64,000 nucleotides of DNA, taken from the NCBI GenBank assembly GCA_009843865.1, contig VYCQ01000021.1, forward strand, positions 1 through 64,000, in the 5' to 3' direction. The DNA is from Acidimicrobiia bacterium (lineage in GTDB: Bacteria; Actinomycetota; Acidimicrobiia; Acidimicrobiales; Bin134). The notes beneath the pieces are model-generated. The model was not told where the DNA came from, ran no database searches, and was given only the letters and a program-made list of their open reading frames with translations. Shown piece after piece: positions 7,171-15,507 of this stretch (the stretch's first letter is position 1; every line of letters starts with the position of its first letter). Both the position numbers and the translations under genes were made by a program.

Positions 7171-9639
7171 ATGCCCAATGTCGCATTATTTCGCGCTCAG
7201 CTCCATGACGGTTTTCTGGAGCCCCTAGCGCATAACCGATTCGTCGGACGGGAAAGAGAACTGAACAGACTCGAGGAGATCCTCACTAAGCGGAAGTCCG
7301 CGACCGTTCTCTTAGCCGGGTTTCGTGGTGCTGGCAAGACAGCTCTGATGAACGAAGCGATTCGACGGGCGGATACTGACAAGAAACAGGTGGTGGTGCG
7401 CATCGCTCCGCCGCACCTGAATCAAGGATCCGATGCCCCCTCGATCCGATCGCAAGTGCTTCGCTCGCTGGCCCGAGGACTCTACTTTCAGGCCCTGGAG
7501 GTCGACGGAGTTTCGAAAGATGCGCTCTCCCTCATCAGCGCAACATACGAGAAAACCTACCTGACCGAGCTTGAGAAGCACCGAGTGGTGGAGAGCGCCG
7601 CTGCGTCGGCAAATGCTGAACGGCAAAGCACGGTTGTCCGCACATCGATCGATGTATCAGCATCCGTTCGGATGTTGGTGGGTGGACTGGTCGTGGCCCT
7701 CATCGGGACCCTGGGTGTCGGAGTGGCGGTGTGGGCTAGCGATCGTCTCGGGAACGGTTGGGGCATCGCTGCTGCTGTGTTTGTTGTGATGCTCGCTGTG
7801 GCTGGCGGCTTGATGTTCGAGCGGACGAGGAAGGATGAGACAGACACCATCTCGAAACTCATGGAGAAGGACGGGAGGACGGAACTCGGGAAGTTCGACC
7901 TGTCAGATGAAACTCTTGAGTTCGAACTTCGGCGTTCACTGGCCGAGTTGGCAGACGAAGGCCGACGGGTCATCTTTGTACTCGATGAGTTGGACAAGCT
8001 TCACTGGGACGGCGACGAGCCCTCCGGCATCGAAGACTCGCCTGTCTTTGCGATTCTGACTTCGCTGAAGAACTTCTTCATGCTTGGCAACGCCGTCTAC
8101 ATTTTCATCACCGACAATGAGTTCTTCGAGCGGGTATCGCTTGAACAGCGAAGCGGGAGCTATGCGCTGTCACACACCATCTTCAGTGATCGGATTTACG
8201 TCGGCCCTTTGCACTATTCCGAGCTTGAGGACCTCATTGATCGATCGATCCGGGAGAAACCGGCTGTGAAAGACTACGACCGGTTCCAAAATTTCGTGTG
8301 CTGGGAGTCGAAGAACCACGCATTCGATGCTATTCAAGTTCTAGGCGCGTTCGTCGAGAACCACAACCAAAAAGCTGTGCTCGCACCTACACAAAGCGGT
8401 GAGATTGACGGCGTATGGCAGGAAGGGAGCCTCCCATCTGATTGGCTTACAAAAGCAGCCCTCCAAAAGCATGTCGGGGTCGCTTACGGCGAAGCACGAC
8501 GCTCTGGGCAGGGCGAGGCTCTCTACAACCGGTCATTATGGGAGTCTCTTCATGCAGTAGCAGTGACACTGTTGGAAAGCAAGACAGTAGCCGTAGCGGA
8601 AGAGGGAATACTTGACCTGCCCGGACGCTTCATCGACTCACTGCCAGCAGATGATGTAATCGGCGTTAGCGATGCCGTTCAGCGAATGCTGCTCCGAATG
8701 GAGCGCCATCGCGCTGTTCAGGAAGAGGCCGGGGAAGACGAGAGCGAATACGATGACACTAATACTGAAATCTTCAAGACTAGACAAGCGCAATGCTATC
8801 GGTTGGCATCAGATGTGGCTTACCCGCCGTCGACAATCGCGAGCGAGTCAGTGCTTCTTCCCTCTGAGCAGACACTGATCGAATCAATGAATCGCCTCGA
8901 GACAGCCGTGAAGCTATCCCGCGACATTACAACCCTGACAGAAAATCAGATGCAAATGTTAAGCAGACTTCAGGCGATAGCGAAGGAGGTTAAACAAACC
9001 GGTCCAAGAAAGGCTCAAAAGCGGTTTATCGTCTTAAAAGCAATAGCCGAAGCTGGCGAACTTGCTGAGGCAGTCGTTCAAAGGGCTATCACCGGAGTTG
9101 TAAAAGAATGGGCATCCTCATTTGGCGGAGTTGTCAATATAGGTCTCCACTCAACCTGTCCACGCTCAGGTCAGGCTTGGGTTAATGTTCTCAGTCAGGA
9201 TTTCTCGCCATTCATCACCAAACTCCAAAAACTGGACATAGAACCGCTCATCGTGGGTGGCAACGCCAACGAGAATGGGATTGTAATGTTACCGCTGGTC
9301 GACGATGGCAACGCCGTCGCTCTCCAGAAGATCTACGGCCAATGCCTTTCAGCCGACCAAAACACGCGCGACGAGCGAAAACAACGTTTGCCGGTGGTAC
9401 ATATAGACATCAAAACAGGGAAAGGTACCCGGTTCCCGACCGAGATGATCGCTGTCATTTCAGAAGTTCAGCCAACCGGATGGTGGGGACAATTTGGATC
9501 TCAGCCCCCTTCCAAGAAAAGCAAGCGGTCAACAAGGCTCACTGGCTGGTCACACTTCGACCTCGAAGGAACTCTCAGCAACATCAACGAATTACCAATC
9601 CTGCTCAACAAAGTCTCATTCGTTGGATCTCAGGAGTGA
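7171..9639 (+). CDS. Membrane-inserted P-loop ATPase, KAP-like architecture; candidate defence protein
   Basis: An 822-residue protein. NRFVGREREL (22-31) resembles the entry to an Orc1/STAND-type ATPase. Walker A is GFRGAGKT (50-57) and Walker B is VIFVLDELDKL (267-277). Two transmembrane helices (about 167-189 and 197-216) sit in the insert between Walker A and Walker B. This is the hallmark arrangement of KAP P-loop NTPases, several of which are linked to phage exclusion; membership here is inferred from architecture. The C-terminal 300 residues hold a coiled-coil-like stretch (EQTLIESMNRLETAVKLS to VKQTGPRKAQKR) and an unrecognised alpha/beta domain ending near TRLTGWSHFDLEG. The start is ATG at 7171 with no clear Shine-Dalgarno sequence. 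A partner gene follows at 9798 on the same strand. The pair is bracketed by direct repeats. Confidence 0.65.
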   Translation: MPNVALFRAQLHDGFLEPLAHNRFVGRERELNRLEEILTKRKSATVLLAGFRGAGKTALMNEAIRRADTDKKQVVVRIAPPHLNQGSDAPSIRSQVLRSLARGLYFQALEVDGVSKDALSLISATYEKTYLTELEKHRVVESAAASANAERQSTVVRTSIDVSASVRMLVGGLVVALIGTLGVGVAVWASDRLGNGWGIAAAVFVVMLAVAGGLMFERTRKDETDTISKLMEKDGRTELGKFDLSDETLEFELRRSLAELADEGRRVIFVLDELDKLHWDGDEPSGIEDSPVFAILTSLKNFFMLGNAVYIFITDNEFFERVSLEQRSGSYALSHTIFSDRIYVGPLHYSELEDLIDRSIREKPAVKDYDRFQNFVCWESKNHAFDAIQVLGAFVENHNQKAVLAPTQSGEIDGVWQEGSLPSDWLTKAALQKHVGVAYGEARRSGQGEALYNRSLWESLHAVAVTLLESKTVAVAEEGILDLPGRFIDSLPADDVIGVSDAVQRMLLRMERHRAVQEEAGEDESEYDDTNTEIFKTRQAQCYRLASDVAYPPSTIASESVLLPSEQTLIESMNRLETAVKLSRDITTLTENQMQMLSRLQAIAKEVKQTGPRKAQKRFIVLKAIAEAGELAEAVVQRAITGVVKEWASSFGGVVNIGLHSTCPRSGQAWVNVLSQDFSPFITKLQKLDIEPLIVGGNANENGIVMLPLVDDGNAVALQKIYGQCLSADQNTRDERKQRLPVVHIDIKTGKGTRFPTEMIAVISEVQPTGWWGQFGSQPPSKKSKRSTRLTGWSHFDLEGTLSNINELPILLNKVSFVGSQE

Positions 9640-9765
9640 CTTTACCAAAAACCAACATGCCGACAACGGTCCGAAGCAACGCGGGCAATGAACTCACAAA
9701 ACGAAAGCCCATCGCCCCTCCCCAAACAAGGTGCCAATCTGAAAACAAGATCTTGCCCTACAAAG

Positions 9766-9779
9766 CACCTTGCAAGGTG
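9766..9779. promoter_or_regulatory. Perfect 14-base palindrome between the ATPase and its partner gene
   Basis: CACCTTGCAAGGTG is fully self-complementary and lies 18 bases before the ATG at 9798. A further half site, AAGGTGCC, is at 9728-9735. It could be an operator for a separate promoter of the partner gene or a short RNA hairpin. The 158-base gap between the genes contains no reading frame worth noting. Confidence 0.35.
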
Positions 9780-9797
9780 TGAAGATAAGACTTTGGA

Positions 9798-10643
9798 ATG
9801 GGCAAAATTCAAGCTGTGACTCCTGAAAACTTCTTCGAAGATGACATCTTCTCTGATAAACGCTCGCTCAATATCGAACTCTTGGGACACATACGTGCAG
9901 GCAACTACACGGAGCGCACCGATGCGGAAGTTGCCGTCGCGTTGCTGAGGCTAGCGCACGACGAACTTGAAGCCTACGGCACCAGCGGGACAGAGCGGAC
10001 AGATGAAAACGGAATTCGCCTCATCCTGAGAACTATCCGAATCTTGTTACAGCGGCTGGGAGTTCCACTTGAGCTCCCATTCAGCGACTACCGCACTTTC
10101 CGCAGCCACTGGATGGCCAACGATGCCTACGGCAGCTGGCAAGCCCGGCGCGACATCCTAAATGAACTCCTAGAGCCCGTGCACCTGAAACTCGCACGGC
10201 TTGAAGATCTCGAACTGGAATCGACCTTGGCAAGGCCGATCACAAACCATCCGGGCACGGGATGGTCCCTCGTGGATGCCGAGATCAACGAAATGCGGCG
10301 CCACTTTGGGATGGCTCGGAGCGCTCAGGACTACCGCAATATCGGAAACGACTGTGTGGCGGTTCTCGAACGGCTAAGCGAAGCCTTATTCGATTCCGAA
10401 CTTCACTTGAAAAAAGGCGAACAAGTCCCACCTGTCGCAAACACCAAGCTGCGACTTGGAAAGTTCGTCGAACATACCGCATCAGGTACTACAAATGCGG
10501 AGATAAGAAAGATGGCCCGAGCCGCCATCGAGTTAGCCCAAGCCGTCAAGCACCAAAGCGAACCAACCAGAAGGCATGCTGGCATCGCCGCGGACTCTGT
10601 AATCCTGCTAGCGAATATCCTTCGCCGACTTGCCGAGGAATAG
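9798..10643 (+). CDS. Unrecognised alpha-helical partner of the membrane ATPase (HEPN-like fold possible)
   Basis: A 281-residue soluble protein that is almost entirely helical by composition, with no cysteines in known metal motifs. The C-terminal part (about residues 165-281) has two long helices: an LERLSEALFDSELHLKK type segment, and later AVKHQSEPTRRHAGIAADS followed by VILLANILRRLAE. This pattern, polar His/Arg residues at the start of a last hydrophobic helix, recalls HEPN-type or abortive-infection C-terminal domains. However, the strict R-x4-6-H catalytic motif is not evident, so the fold is open. It lies 158 bases downstream of the ATPase in the same orientation, within the same repeat-bounded cassette, and is probably part of the same system. 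Confidence 0.4.
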   Translation: MGKIQAVTPENFFEDDIFSDKRSLNIELLGHIRAGNYTERTDAEVAVALLRLAHDELEAYGTSGTERTDENGIRLILRTIRILLQRLGVPLELPFSDYRTFRSHWMANDAYGSWQARRDILNELLEPVHLKLARLEDLELESTLARPITNHPGTGWSLVDAEINEMRRHFGMARSAQDYRNIGNDCVAVLERLSEALFDSELHLKKGEQVPPVANTKLRLGKFVEHTASGTTNAEIRKMARAAIELAQAVKHQSEPTRRHAGIAADSVILLANILRRLAEE

Positions 10644-10705
10644 CGCTCGCTCGGAATCCTACAGAACAGCCACAACGCGGCCGCGCTCCATTAGGCAGAG
10701 TGAAC

Positions 10706-10912
10706 TCACCTTGTCCCTAAGATTCGATCCAATAGAGCAGAGGCTGGTTCGTCGTTAGGGTCTTGAGGTACGAGCTGGCCGGAGAAAGCATTCATAAGAA
10801 CCCGACGACGCAAACCGCCCAATTTTTCTTCAACAGCAGCAAGCGTATCACCCCTCACCTTGTCGGAGCACAGAGGTTGTTTGCGCAACCTCGTGAGCAA
10901 TAAAGGTTGCAT
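10706..10912 (-). pseudogene. hsdS: Fragment of hsdS (3' tail only), copy B
   Basis: The 68-codon frame ends in RRRVLMNAFSGQLVPQDP and NDEPASALLDRI, the same S-subunit tail as copy A and the complete hsdS. No target-recognition domain precedes it. The opening residues come from the promoter block on the other strand. It lies directly behind the partner gene of the ATPase, in convergent orientation. Confidence 0.8.
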
Positions 10913-11026
10913 CTAGTCGCAAAATCACTATGATGGAATGAGCCGAGAGCGGTAGCTCAAGGAAGTAGAACCCGGTACCTCTCCGGACGGTGAGTGGCCG
11001 GGCTCCTGCGCGTCAGGGGAGGCACG
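10743..11026. repeat. Direct repeat copy B (hsdS tail plus promoter/hairpin block)
   Basis: The partner of copy A (5145-5428), same length and orientation. A core of about 36 bases (GGCTGGTTCGTCGTTNGGGT, then CTTGAGGTACGAGC) is also present in the complete hsdS around 11783-11818. In copy B the repeat is followed by an intact-length but stop-bearing DUF2442-DUF4160 pair, which probably shows the original arrangement of the unit. Confidence 0.9.
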
Positions 11027-11140
11027 CCGCAGAGAGATCAATTTCAGGTCAATACGGCAGTTCTCCTCCGCTAGCCTGGTTCTCGGTGACAGACGGTTGT
11101 GCTTTCGCCTTGAAGGAACGCCCGACAGAAAGTGCAGGAG
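10875..11140 (+). promoter_or_regulatory. Operator-like repeat, promoter and structured 200-base leader before DUF2442
   Basis: GGTTG/CAACC arms (10875-10890), TTGCAT (10907-10912) and TATGAT (10929-10934), spaced 16 bases, mirror copy A. The hairpins at 10940-10958 and 10971-11002 are retained. A further CTGCG...CGCAG pair follows near 11006-11032. The leader then runs about 200 bases to the DUF2442 ATG at 11141, which is preceded by GCAGGAG. The length and folding suggest a regulatory leader or a separate small RNA; no protein frame is conserved between the copies. Confidence 0.4.
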
Positions 11141-11434
11141 ATGGAATCAGAGCAGCTTCGCCCCGTGGTAGTTGAGCCAAGAGACGACTACAGGCTGTAG
11201 GTTCGCTTCAACGACGGTGTCGAGGGTGAAATAGATCTCTCAGCACGGGTCGGCCGGGGTGTCTTCAAAGTTTGGGACGAGCCAGGAGTTTTCGAGTCGG
11301 TGAAGATCATGCCGAACCGAGCGATCTGCTGGACTGAGGAAGCCGAACTCTGTGCTGATGCCGTCTATCTGGAGCTCACCAACAAGAAGCCTGAGGAAAT
11401 CATGCCAGGCCTGCGGGCCTACTCAGATGCCTGA
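11141..11434 (+). pseudogene. DUF2442 protein, interrupted by an in-frame TAG
   Basis: Read from ATG 11141, the frame gives VEPRDDYRL, a TAG at 11198-11200, then VRFNDGVEGEIDLSARVGRG and later ADAVYLELTNKKPEEIMP, a complete DUF2442 of 98 codons. The decayed copy at 3.3 kb has TGG (Trp) at the stop position, so the ancestral residue was Trp and a single G-to-A change created the stop. The 3' end overlaps the DUF4160 start by eight bases. DUF2442 and DUF4160 genes are often neighbours and are suspected to form toxin-antitoxin-like pairs; this is unproven. Confidence 0.75.
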
Positions 11435-11684
11435 ACTCTGTCGGTTCTTCGGCATCGTCATAAGAATGTATGCCAGCGATCACCCACCTCCGCACTTTCA
11501 TGCCGAATACGCGGAGCACGAAGCCCAAATATCCATCGGTGACCGCCGCATCATGAGGGGCAGCCTGCCAGCACGCCAAAGCAGGCTCGTAATGGAATGA
11601 GCCGCTAAGCGCGAAGCAGACCTCCTAGCAGCATGGGCAAAGGCTTCTGCCGACGAGGCTCCGGGGACCATCGAACCGCTATAG
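11427..11684 (+). pseudogene. DUF4160 protein, interrupted by an in-frame TGA
   Basis: ATG 11427 opens MPELCRFFGIVIRMYASDH, then PPPHFHAEYAEHEAQISIGD, the characteristic DUF4160 start with its HFHAEY motif. A TGA at 11598-11600 interrupts VME-(stop)-AAKREADLLAAW, and the frame then continues to a natural end IEPL at 11684. Family members have Trp at the interrupted position (EWA), so again a TGG codon became a stop. The truncated 57-residue product would keep most of the conserved core, so some function cannot be excluded. Confidence 0.75.
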
Positions 11685-11744
11685 CAACATGATGACTGGC
11701 CACCGCCAATGCAGCCCGGTCGACTCTCAACAATCGGATCAAAA

Positions 11745-12365
11745 TCACCGCTGAGAATCAGCGATGCGCTTCAGTAAGGCTGAGGCTGGTTCGTCGTTGG
11801 GGTCTTGAGGTACGAGCCGACCAGAGAAGGCTTCGCGCAAGATGGATCGGCGTAATGCCTCCAACTTCTCCCACCCCGCGGCAAGTACTCCTTCAACCGC
11901 ATCCAGACGAGAGAAGTGCTCTTCGATAGCAGCGACGACTCGGAGTTGTTCATTGATTGGAGGCAACAGAACTGGTATCTCTTTCGATGCCTTCACTTTC
12001 ACAAAGGGTTGCGCCGAACCTCCTTTCAGCCAAAAATCTTCATCATTGGTTAAGTACCAAAGCCATTTTGAATCAATCCCATCGTGTGGAATGAGGACAT
12101 GAGTATTTGCAATCGCTGTCCAACTCCCGAGGGCAAGAAATGTTTTTCCACATCTGGCACCCACCGCTGACAACACCACTCCAGATTCACGATACTCTGC
12201 CTCTTCACACCAAACATCTTGACCAGAAGCGCTATACGCTGGCACCAAGCCACTTTCGGGAGCTGCGGCTAGTCGTCCCTTTATCAGTTTTGAGTTGCCC
12301 GACCTTGTTCTGACACATTCGCCGAGACTGATCTGAACCCACCCCGGCGGTAGTTCACCAGTCAT
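11745..12365 (-). CDS. hsdS: Type I restriction-modification specificity subunit, half-size HsdS
   Basis: 206 residues: one target-recognition domain (about 1-140, beginning PPGWVQISLGECVRTRSGN) and one coiled-coil conserved region (about 141-206, PPINEQLRVVAAIEEHFSRL to LVPQDPNDEPASALLKRI). A normal HsdS is about 400 residues with two recognition domains, so this is half a subunit. Half subunits can dimerise and then recognise a palindromic bipartite site, or this may be a deletion product. The start overlaps the hsdR stop (ATGA). The tail sequence is duplicated at 5108 and 10706. The expected hsdM neighbour is missing here and found at the window's left edge. Confidence 0.85.
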   Translation of the reverse strand: MTGELPPGWVQISLGECVRTRSGNSKLIKGRLAAAPESGLVPAYSASGQDVWCEEAEYRESGVVLSAVGARCGKTFLALGSWTAIANTHVLIPHDGIDSKWLWYLTNDEDFWLKGGSAQPFVKVKASKEIPVLLPPINEQLRVVAAIEEHFSRLDAVEGVLAAGWEKLEALRRSILREAFSGRLVPQDPNDEPASALLKRIADSQR

Positions 12366-15190
12366 GCAGCCAATGCCTCGGTTAGATCGTCCAGCAAAGA
12401 CCTCAAATCGCTTCCAAAAAGTTGGCGGGCTTTGCCCAGCCCGCCGCGGTCGCTGAAGGGAGGCGACTGAAGGTCGGCTAGGTCGATGCTGAGGCTAGAG
12501 GCGATCCGGTCTTTTATCAGGCTGAGAAAGGCTGATTGATCGTTGGTGAAGGTGGCACCAGCGGTTTGCTGTTGGTTCAACCAAACCTCGAAGCGCTCGT
12601 TGACCAGATCGGGGTAGGCCACCAGCTCGTCGGCGTTTCCGAGGGCGTAGCGAACCAGGCTTACGAGGTCGGTGGATACTCGATACCCTGAGCCTCGCAC
12701 TTTAGATTTGTCGAGGGTTTCGTATGCCTGCCAGAGGATATCTGGGGTCCAGCGATGAGGGGGACGGCCGATGGCGCTGACCAGTTCCTTGACATCCTCA
12801 TAGGTGAGGCCGCCACCATAGGGCTGGCTGTAGAGGACTTCCAGCGCAGCGATCTCGTCTTTGTGGTCTTCGATGAACTGCTTCCACGAGGCAACCTGAT
12901 TACGGGCTCGGTCGGCAGCATCAACAGAAAACTCACCTAAGATAACCCGATCTCTTGAAGTAATGTCGATCACCTGCTCGTAGCTACGACGGATGTCCAC
13001 CAGCTTCTCCCGCAACTCGGGGTTGCCAGCCAAAGGCTGAACCGCCTCGGCGATCAACTGCTGAACGGCTGCGGCCACCTGCTCAGGGGTCGGGGCATCG
13101 GTGCCTGTCGTGGTCGCAGCGGCAACAAGCTGACGATCGGGGTCGAGGGCATCAGTAATTTGACGAACCAAATCGCTCAGTTCGACCCCGGCGGCCAACT
13201 CCACCTCAGCCCGGTCTTCCGTGGTGATCCGACGGTCGAGTCGAGCCAAGCGTGATGCCACCGATGACACCACATCGGGATCCCTGACCCCGAGGCCGAT
13301 CTGGGTAAGCAGCTTGTCGAAGCTCACATGGCGCTGTCGCTCTAGCGGGACAGTGTCGTGAAGGTCGGCCTCGGTCACACCCACCGCGTCCACTATCACG
13401 AAGCGCTCCTTAGCCTGAGCATCGGGGGTGACGATGCGAAGGTGGTCGCTGTCAATCACTCGGACACCACGGCCCTTCATCTGCTCGAAAAAGTTACGAC
13501 TGCGCACCATGCGCATGAACATCACGCACTCGATGGGCTTCACATCGGTGCCAGTGGCAATCATGTCCACGGTGACCGCGATGCGGGTGGGATAGTCAGT
13601 GCGGAACTTCTGAAGTAGCTGCTCAGCACTCTCACCCGATTCGCCCGAGCGATAGGTGATCTTCACCGCCCCCTGATTGCCAAGACCGAACTCTTCCCGC
13701 ACGATCTGCACGATGTCGTCAGCGTGACTGTCGTCTTTGGCGAAGATGAGGGTCTTGGGAATGTGGCACAAAAAGCCCTCATCGTCGCGTTTTCGGTCTT
13801 CAAACATCTCGGGCAACGAATTACGAAACGTGCGCATGATGGTACGAATCTGATCGGGAGCCACGACCCGTTTATCAAGCTCTGCTGCGTTGTAGGCAAT
13901 ATCGTCATCAGCTCGCTCAAGGCGGGTGCTGCGGGTCTCCCTGTCGCGAAACTCTGTCACAAAACCAGCAGGAACAGTGCCGCCTGCTTCGGTGATCTCA
14001 GTTTTGATGCGGAATATATCGAAGTCCACATTCACACGGTCGGCAACTGCTTGGGTGTGCACATACTCCATCACCAGATTCTGGTCGAAAAAGCCAAACG
14101 TCTGGATGCCGGGCGTGGCGGTGAGGCCCACCAAAAAAGCATCAAAGTACTCCAGCACCTGACGCCACACGCCGTAAATCGAACGGTGGCACTCGTCGAT
14201 GATGATCACATCGTACGACTCAATAGGCACCCTCGGGTTGTAGGCCACCTCCACCGGCTGCTCAGGAGCAGTGTCGAAGCCCGACCGCTCATCAAAACCT
14301 TCGTCGAACTCCTCTCCCCGCAAGATGGAGTAAAGGCGCTGAATGGTGCTTACATGGACTTTGGTGGCAGCCTCATTGGCCATGTCAAGCTGCGAAGAGG
14401 CCAACCGGCGAACGTTATAAAGCTCGGTAAACTTACGGCGATCACCGGGCACTTCGAAGCCCTCAAACTCGCGAACCGCTTGGCGGCCCAGGTTAGCCCG
14501 GTCGACCAGAAACAAGATGCGGTTGACACGAGCATGGCGAAGCAACCGATAGCACACGTTGGCAGCGGTAAATGTCTTGCCCGCGCCCGTGGCCATCTGG
14601 ATCAGTGCCTTAGGGCGGTTTTCCTTAAACGAAGCTTCCAAGTTGCAGATGGCCTCGGCCTGTGCTGGCCATAGCCCCGGTGGATCATCACCTAGGTCGG
14701 GCAACTCGCTGAAGCCATTGCGCAAGGTGGCGCAACCATCAAACTCGTTATAGCTGTCACGCCAGCGAGCCAGCGTCTCGGGTCGGTGGAAGGCGAACAC
14801 CCGCCGAGATGTGGGCTTGGGGTCAAGCCCGCTGGTGAAACGAGTCTCGGCGCCAGTTGACTCGTAACCAAACGGCAACGCGCCATCAACTAGAAAGGCT
14901 GGCAACTCGCCGGGATAGGCCGTCTGATACTTGCGGGTCTGGGGCTCTACCCCGGTGAGGGTGGTGCCTTTCTTCTTAGCCTCGATCACCCCTACAGCCT
15001 GAGAATCAACATAGAGCACATAGTCGGCTGGGCCAGCCTCAGTAGGCACCTCACGCACCGCCACACCCTTAGCTGCGGCCACCGCCGCGTGCTGGTAATC
15101 CTGCACCTCCCACCCGCACGCCTCTAACTGCTCGTCGATCGCCATGCGAGCACGAGCCTCAGGATTGAGGTAGTCAGATGATGTTGTCAT
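12362..15190 (-). CDS. hsdR: Type I restriction enzyme endonuclease/translocase subunit HsdR
   Basis: 942 residues. The N-terminal PD-(D/E)xK nuclease shows Asp56 (GPADYVLY) and Glu70-x-Lys72 (GVIEAKKKG). The SF2 helicase motor has Walker A ATGAGKT (200-206), DECH (332-335), TATPG in motif III and an MKGRGVR sequence in motif VI. The C-terminal helical part would bind the methyltransferase. This is the ATP-driven translocating and cleaving subunit and needs HsdM and HsdS to act. It is intact and first in its operon, followed by hsdS with a 4-base overlap. It is the last full gene of the island before uvrA. Confidence 0.93.
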   Translation of the reverse strand: MTTSSDYLNPEARARMAIDEQLEACGWEVQDYQHAAVAAAKGVAVREVPTEAGPADYVLYVDSQAVGVIEAKKKGTTLTGVEPQTRKYQTAYPGELPAFLVDGALPFGYESTGAETRFTSGLDPKPTSRRVFAFHRPETLARWRDSYNEFDGCATLRNGFSELPDLGDDPPGLWPAQAEAICNLEASFKENRPKALIQMATGAGKTFTAANVCYRLLRHARVNRILFLVDRANLGRQAVREFEGFEVPGDRRKFTELYNVRRLASSQLDMANEAATKVHVSTIQRLYSILRGEEFDEGFDERSGFDTAPEQPVEVAYNPRVPIESYDVIIIDECHRSIYGVWRQVLEYFDAFLVGLTATPGIQTFGFFDQNLVMEYVHTQAVADRVNVDFDIFRIKTEITEAGGTVPAGFVTEFRDRETRSTRLERADDDIAYNAAELDKRVVAPDQIRTIMRTFRNSLPEMFEDRKRDDEGFLCHIPKTLIFAKDDSHADDIVQIVREEFGLGNQGAVKITYRSGESGESAEQLLQKFRTDYPTRIAVTVDMIATGTDVKPIECVMFMRMVRSRNFFEQMKGRGVRVIDSDHLRIVTPDAQAKERFVIVDAVGVTEADLHDTVPLERQRHVSFDKLLTQIGLGVRDPDVVSSVASRLARLDRRITTEDRAEVELAAGVELSDLVRQITDALDPDRQLVAAATTTGTDAPTPEQVAAAVQQLIAEAVQPLAGNPELREKLVDIRRSYEQVIDITSRDRVILGEFSVDAADRARNQVASWKQFIEDHKDEIAALEVLYSQPYGGGLTYEDVKELVSAIGRPPHRWTPDILWQAYETLDKSKVRGSGYRVSTDLVSLVRYALGNADELVAYPDLVNERFEVWLNQQQTAGATFTNDQSAFLSLIKDRIASSLSIDLADLQSPPFSDRGGLGKARQLFGSDLRSLLDDLTEALAA

Positions 15191-15420
15191 CAGCTAGTGC
15201 TCGAAGATGTGGATGAAGCGTTATGTGAAGAAAGAGTGTTCATGCTGTCGGGCTAGTTTATGCGGTTCGAAACAAACTGTCACAGGTGGCAAATATTATC
15301 CCCACCATGGCAGATACAACTGTGAACAGGGATTTTATTCATCAAGCGACTAAAATGGCACAACACCTATAGCTGTCCTATAACCACTGTCCTATAACCA
15401 ATTGGAGAATAGGTACCGAC
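15191..15420. other. Intergenic region upstream of hsdR
   Basis: These 230 bases should hold the hsdR promoter (minus strand). I see AT-rich words such as TTTATGCGG and two tandem CTGTCCTATAACCA sequences at about 15374-15401 (TGTCCTATAACCA occurs twice, adjacent). No gene or clear operator is recognised. Confidence 0.35.
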
Positions 15421-15507
15421 ATGCTGACAACGGGGATTGATCATGTTGCCACGATTACAAAGGACTCAGATCGACTTCAACGGTTCTACGTAGAAAACTT
15501 TGGAGCA
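15421..15507 (+). pseudogene. Truncated 5' end of a VOC/glyoxalase-family gene
   Basis: ATG 15421 opens MLTTGIDHVATITKDSDRLQ RFY... in the way of vicinal-oxygen-chelate proteins (IDHV with the metal-binding His, then a helix ending RFYVENFGA). After about 29 codons the frame enters the 3' end of uvrA on the opposite strand and stops at a TAG near 15570. The remaining 100 or so family residues are gone. The break lies within a few bases of the uvrA stop (15508), so it marks a recombination junction between island and core DNA. Confidence 0.65.

Noticed and set aside
11141-11684. Stop codons reassigned to Trp or read through
   Set aside because: TGA and TAG end many intact core genes in this window, so the general code is standard; mutation is simpler.
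13724-14674. 316-codon plus-strand frame
   Set aside because: It is entirely antisense to hsdR, whose helicase motifs show which strand is coding; composition looks like a shadow.
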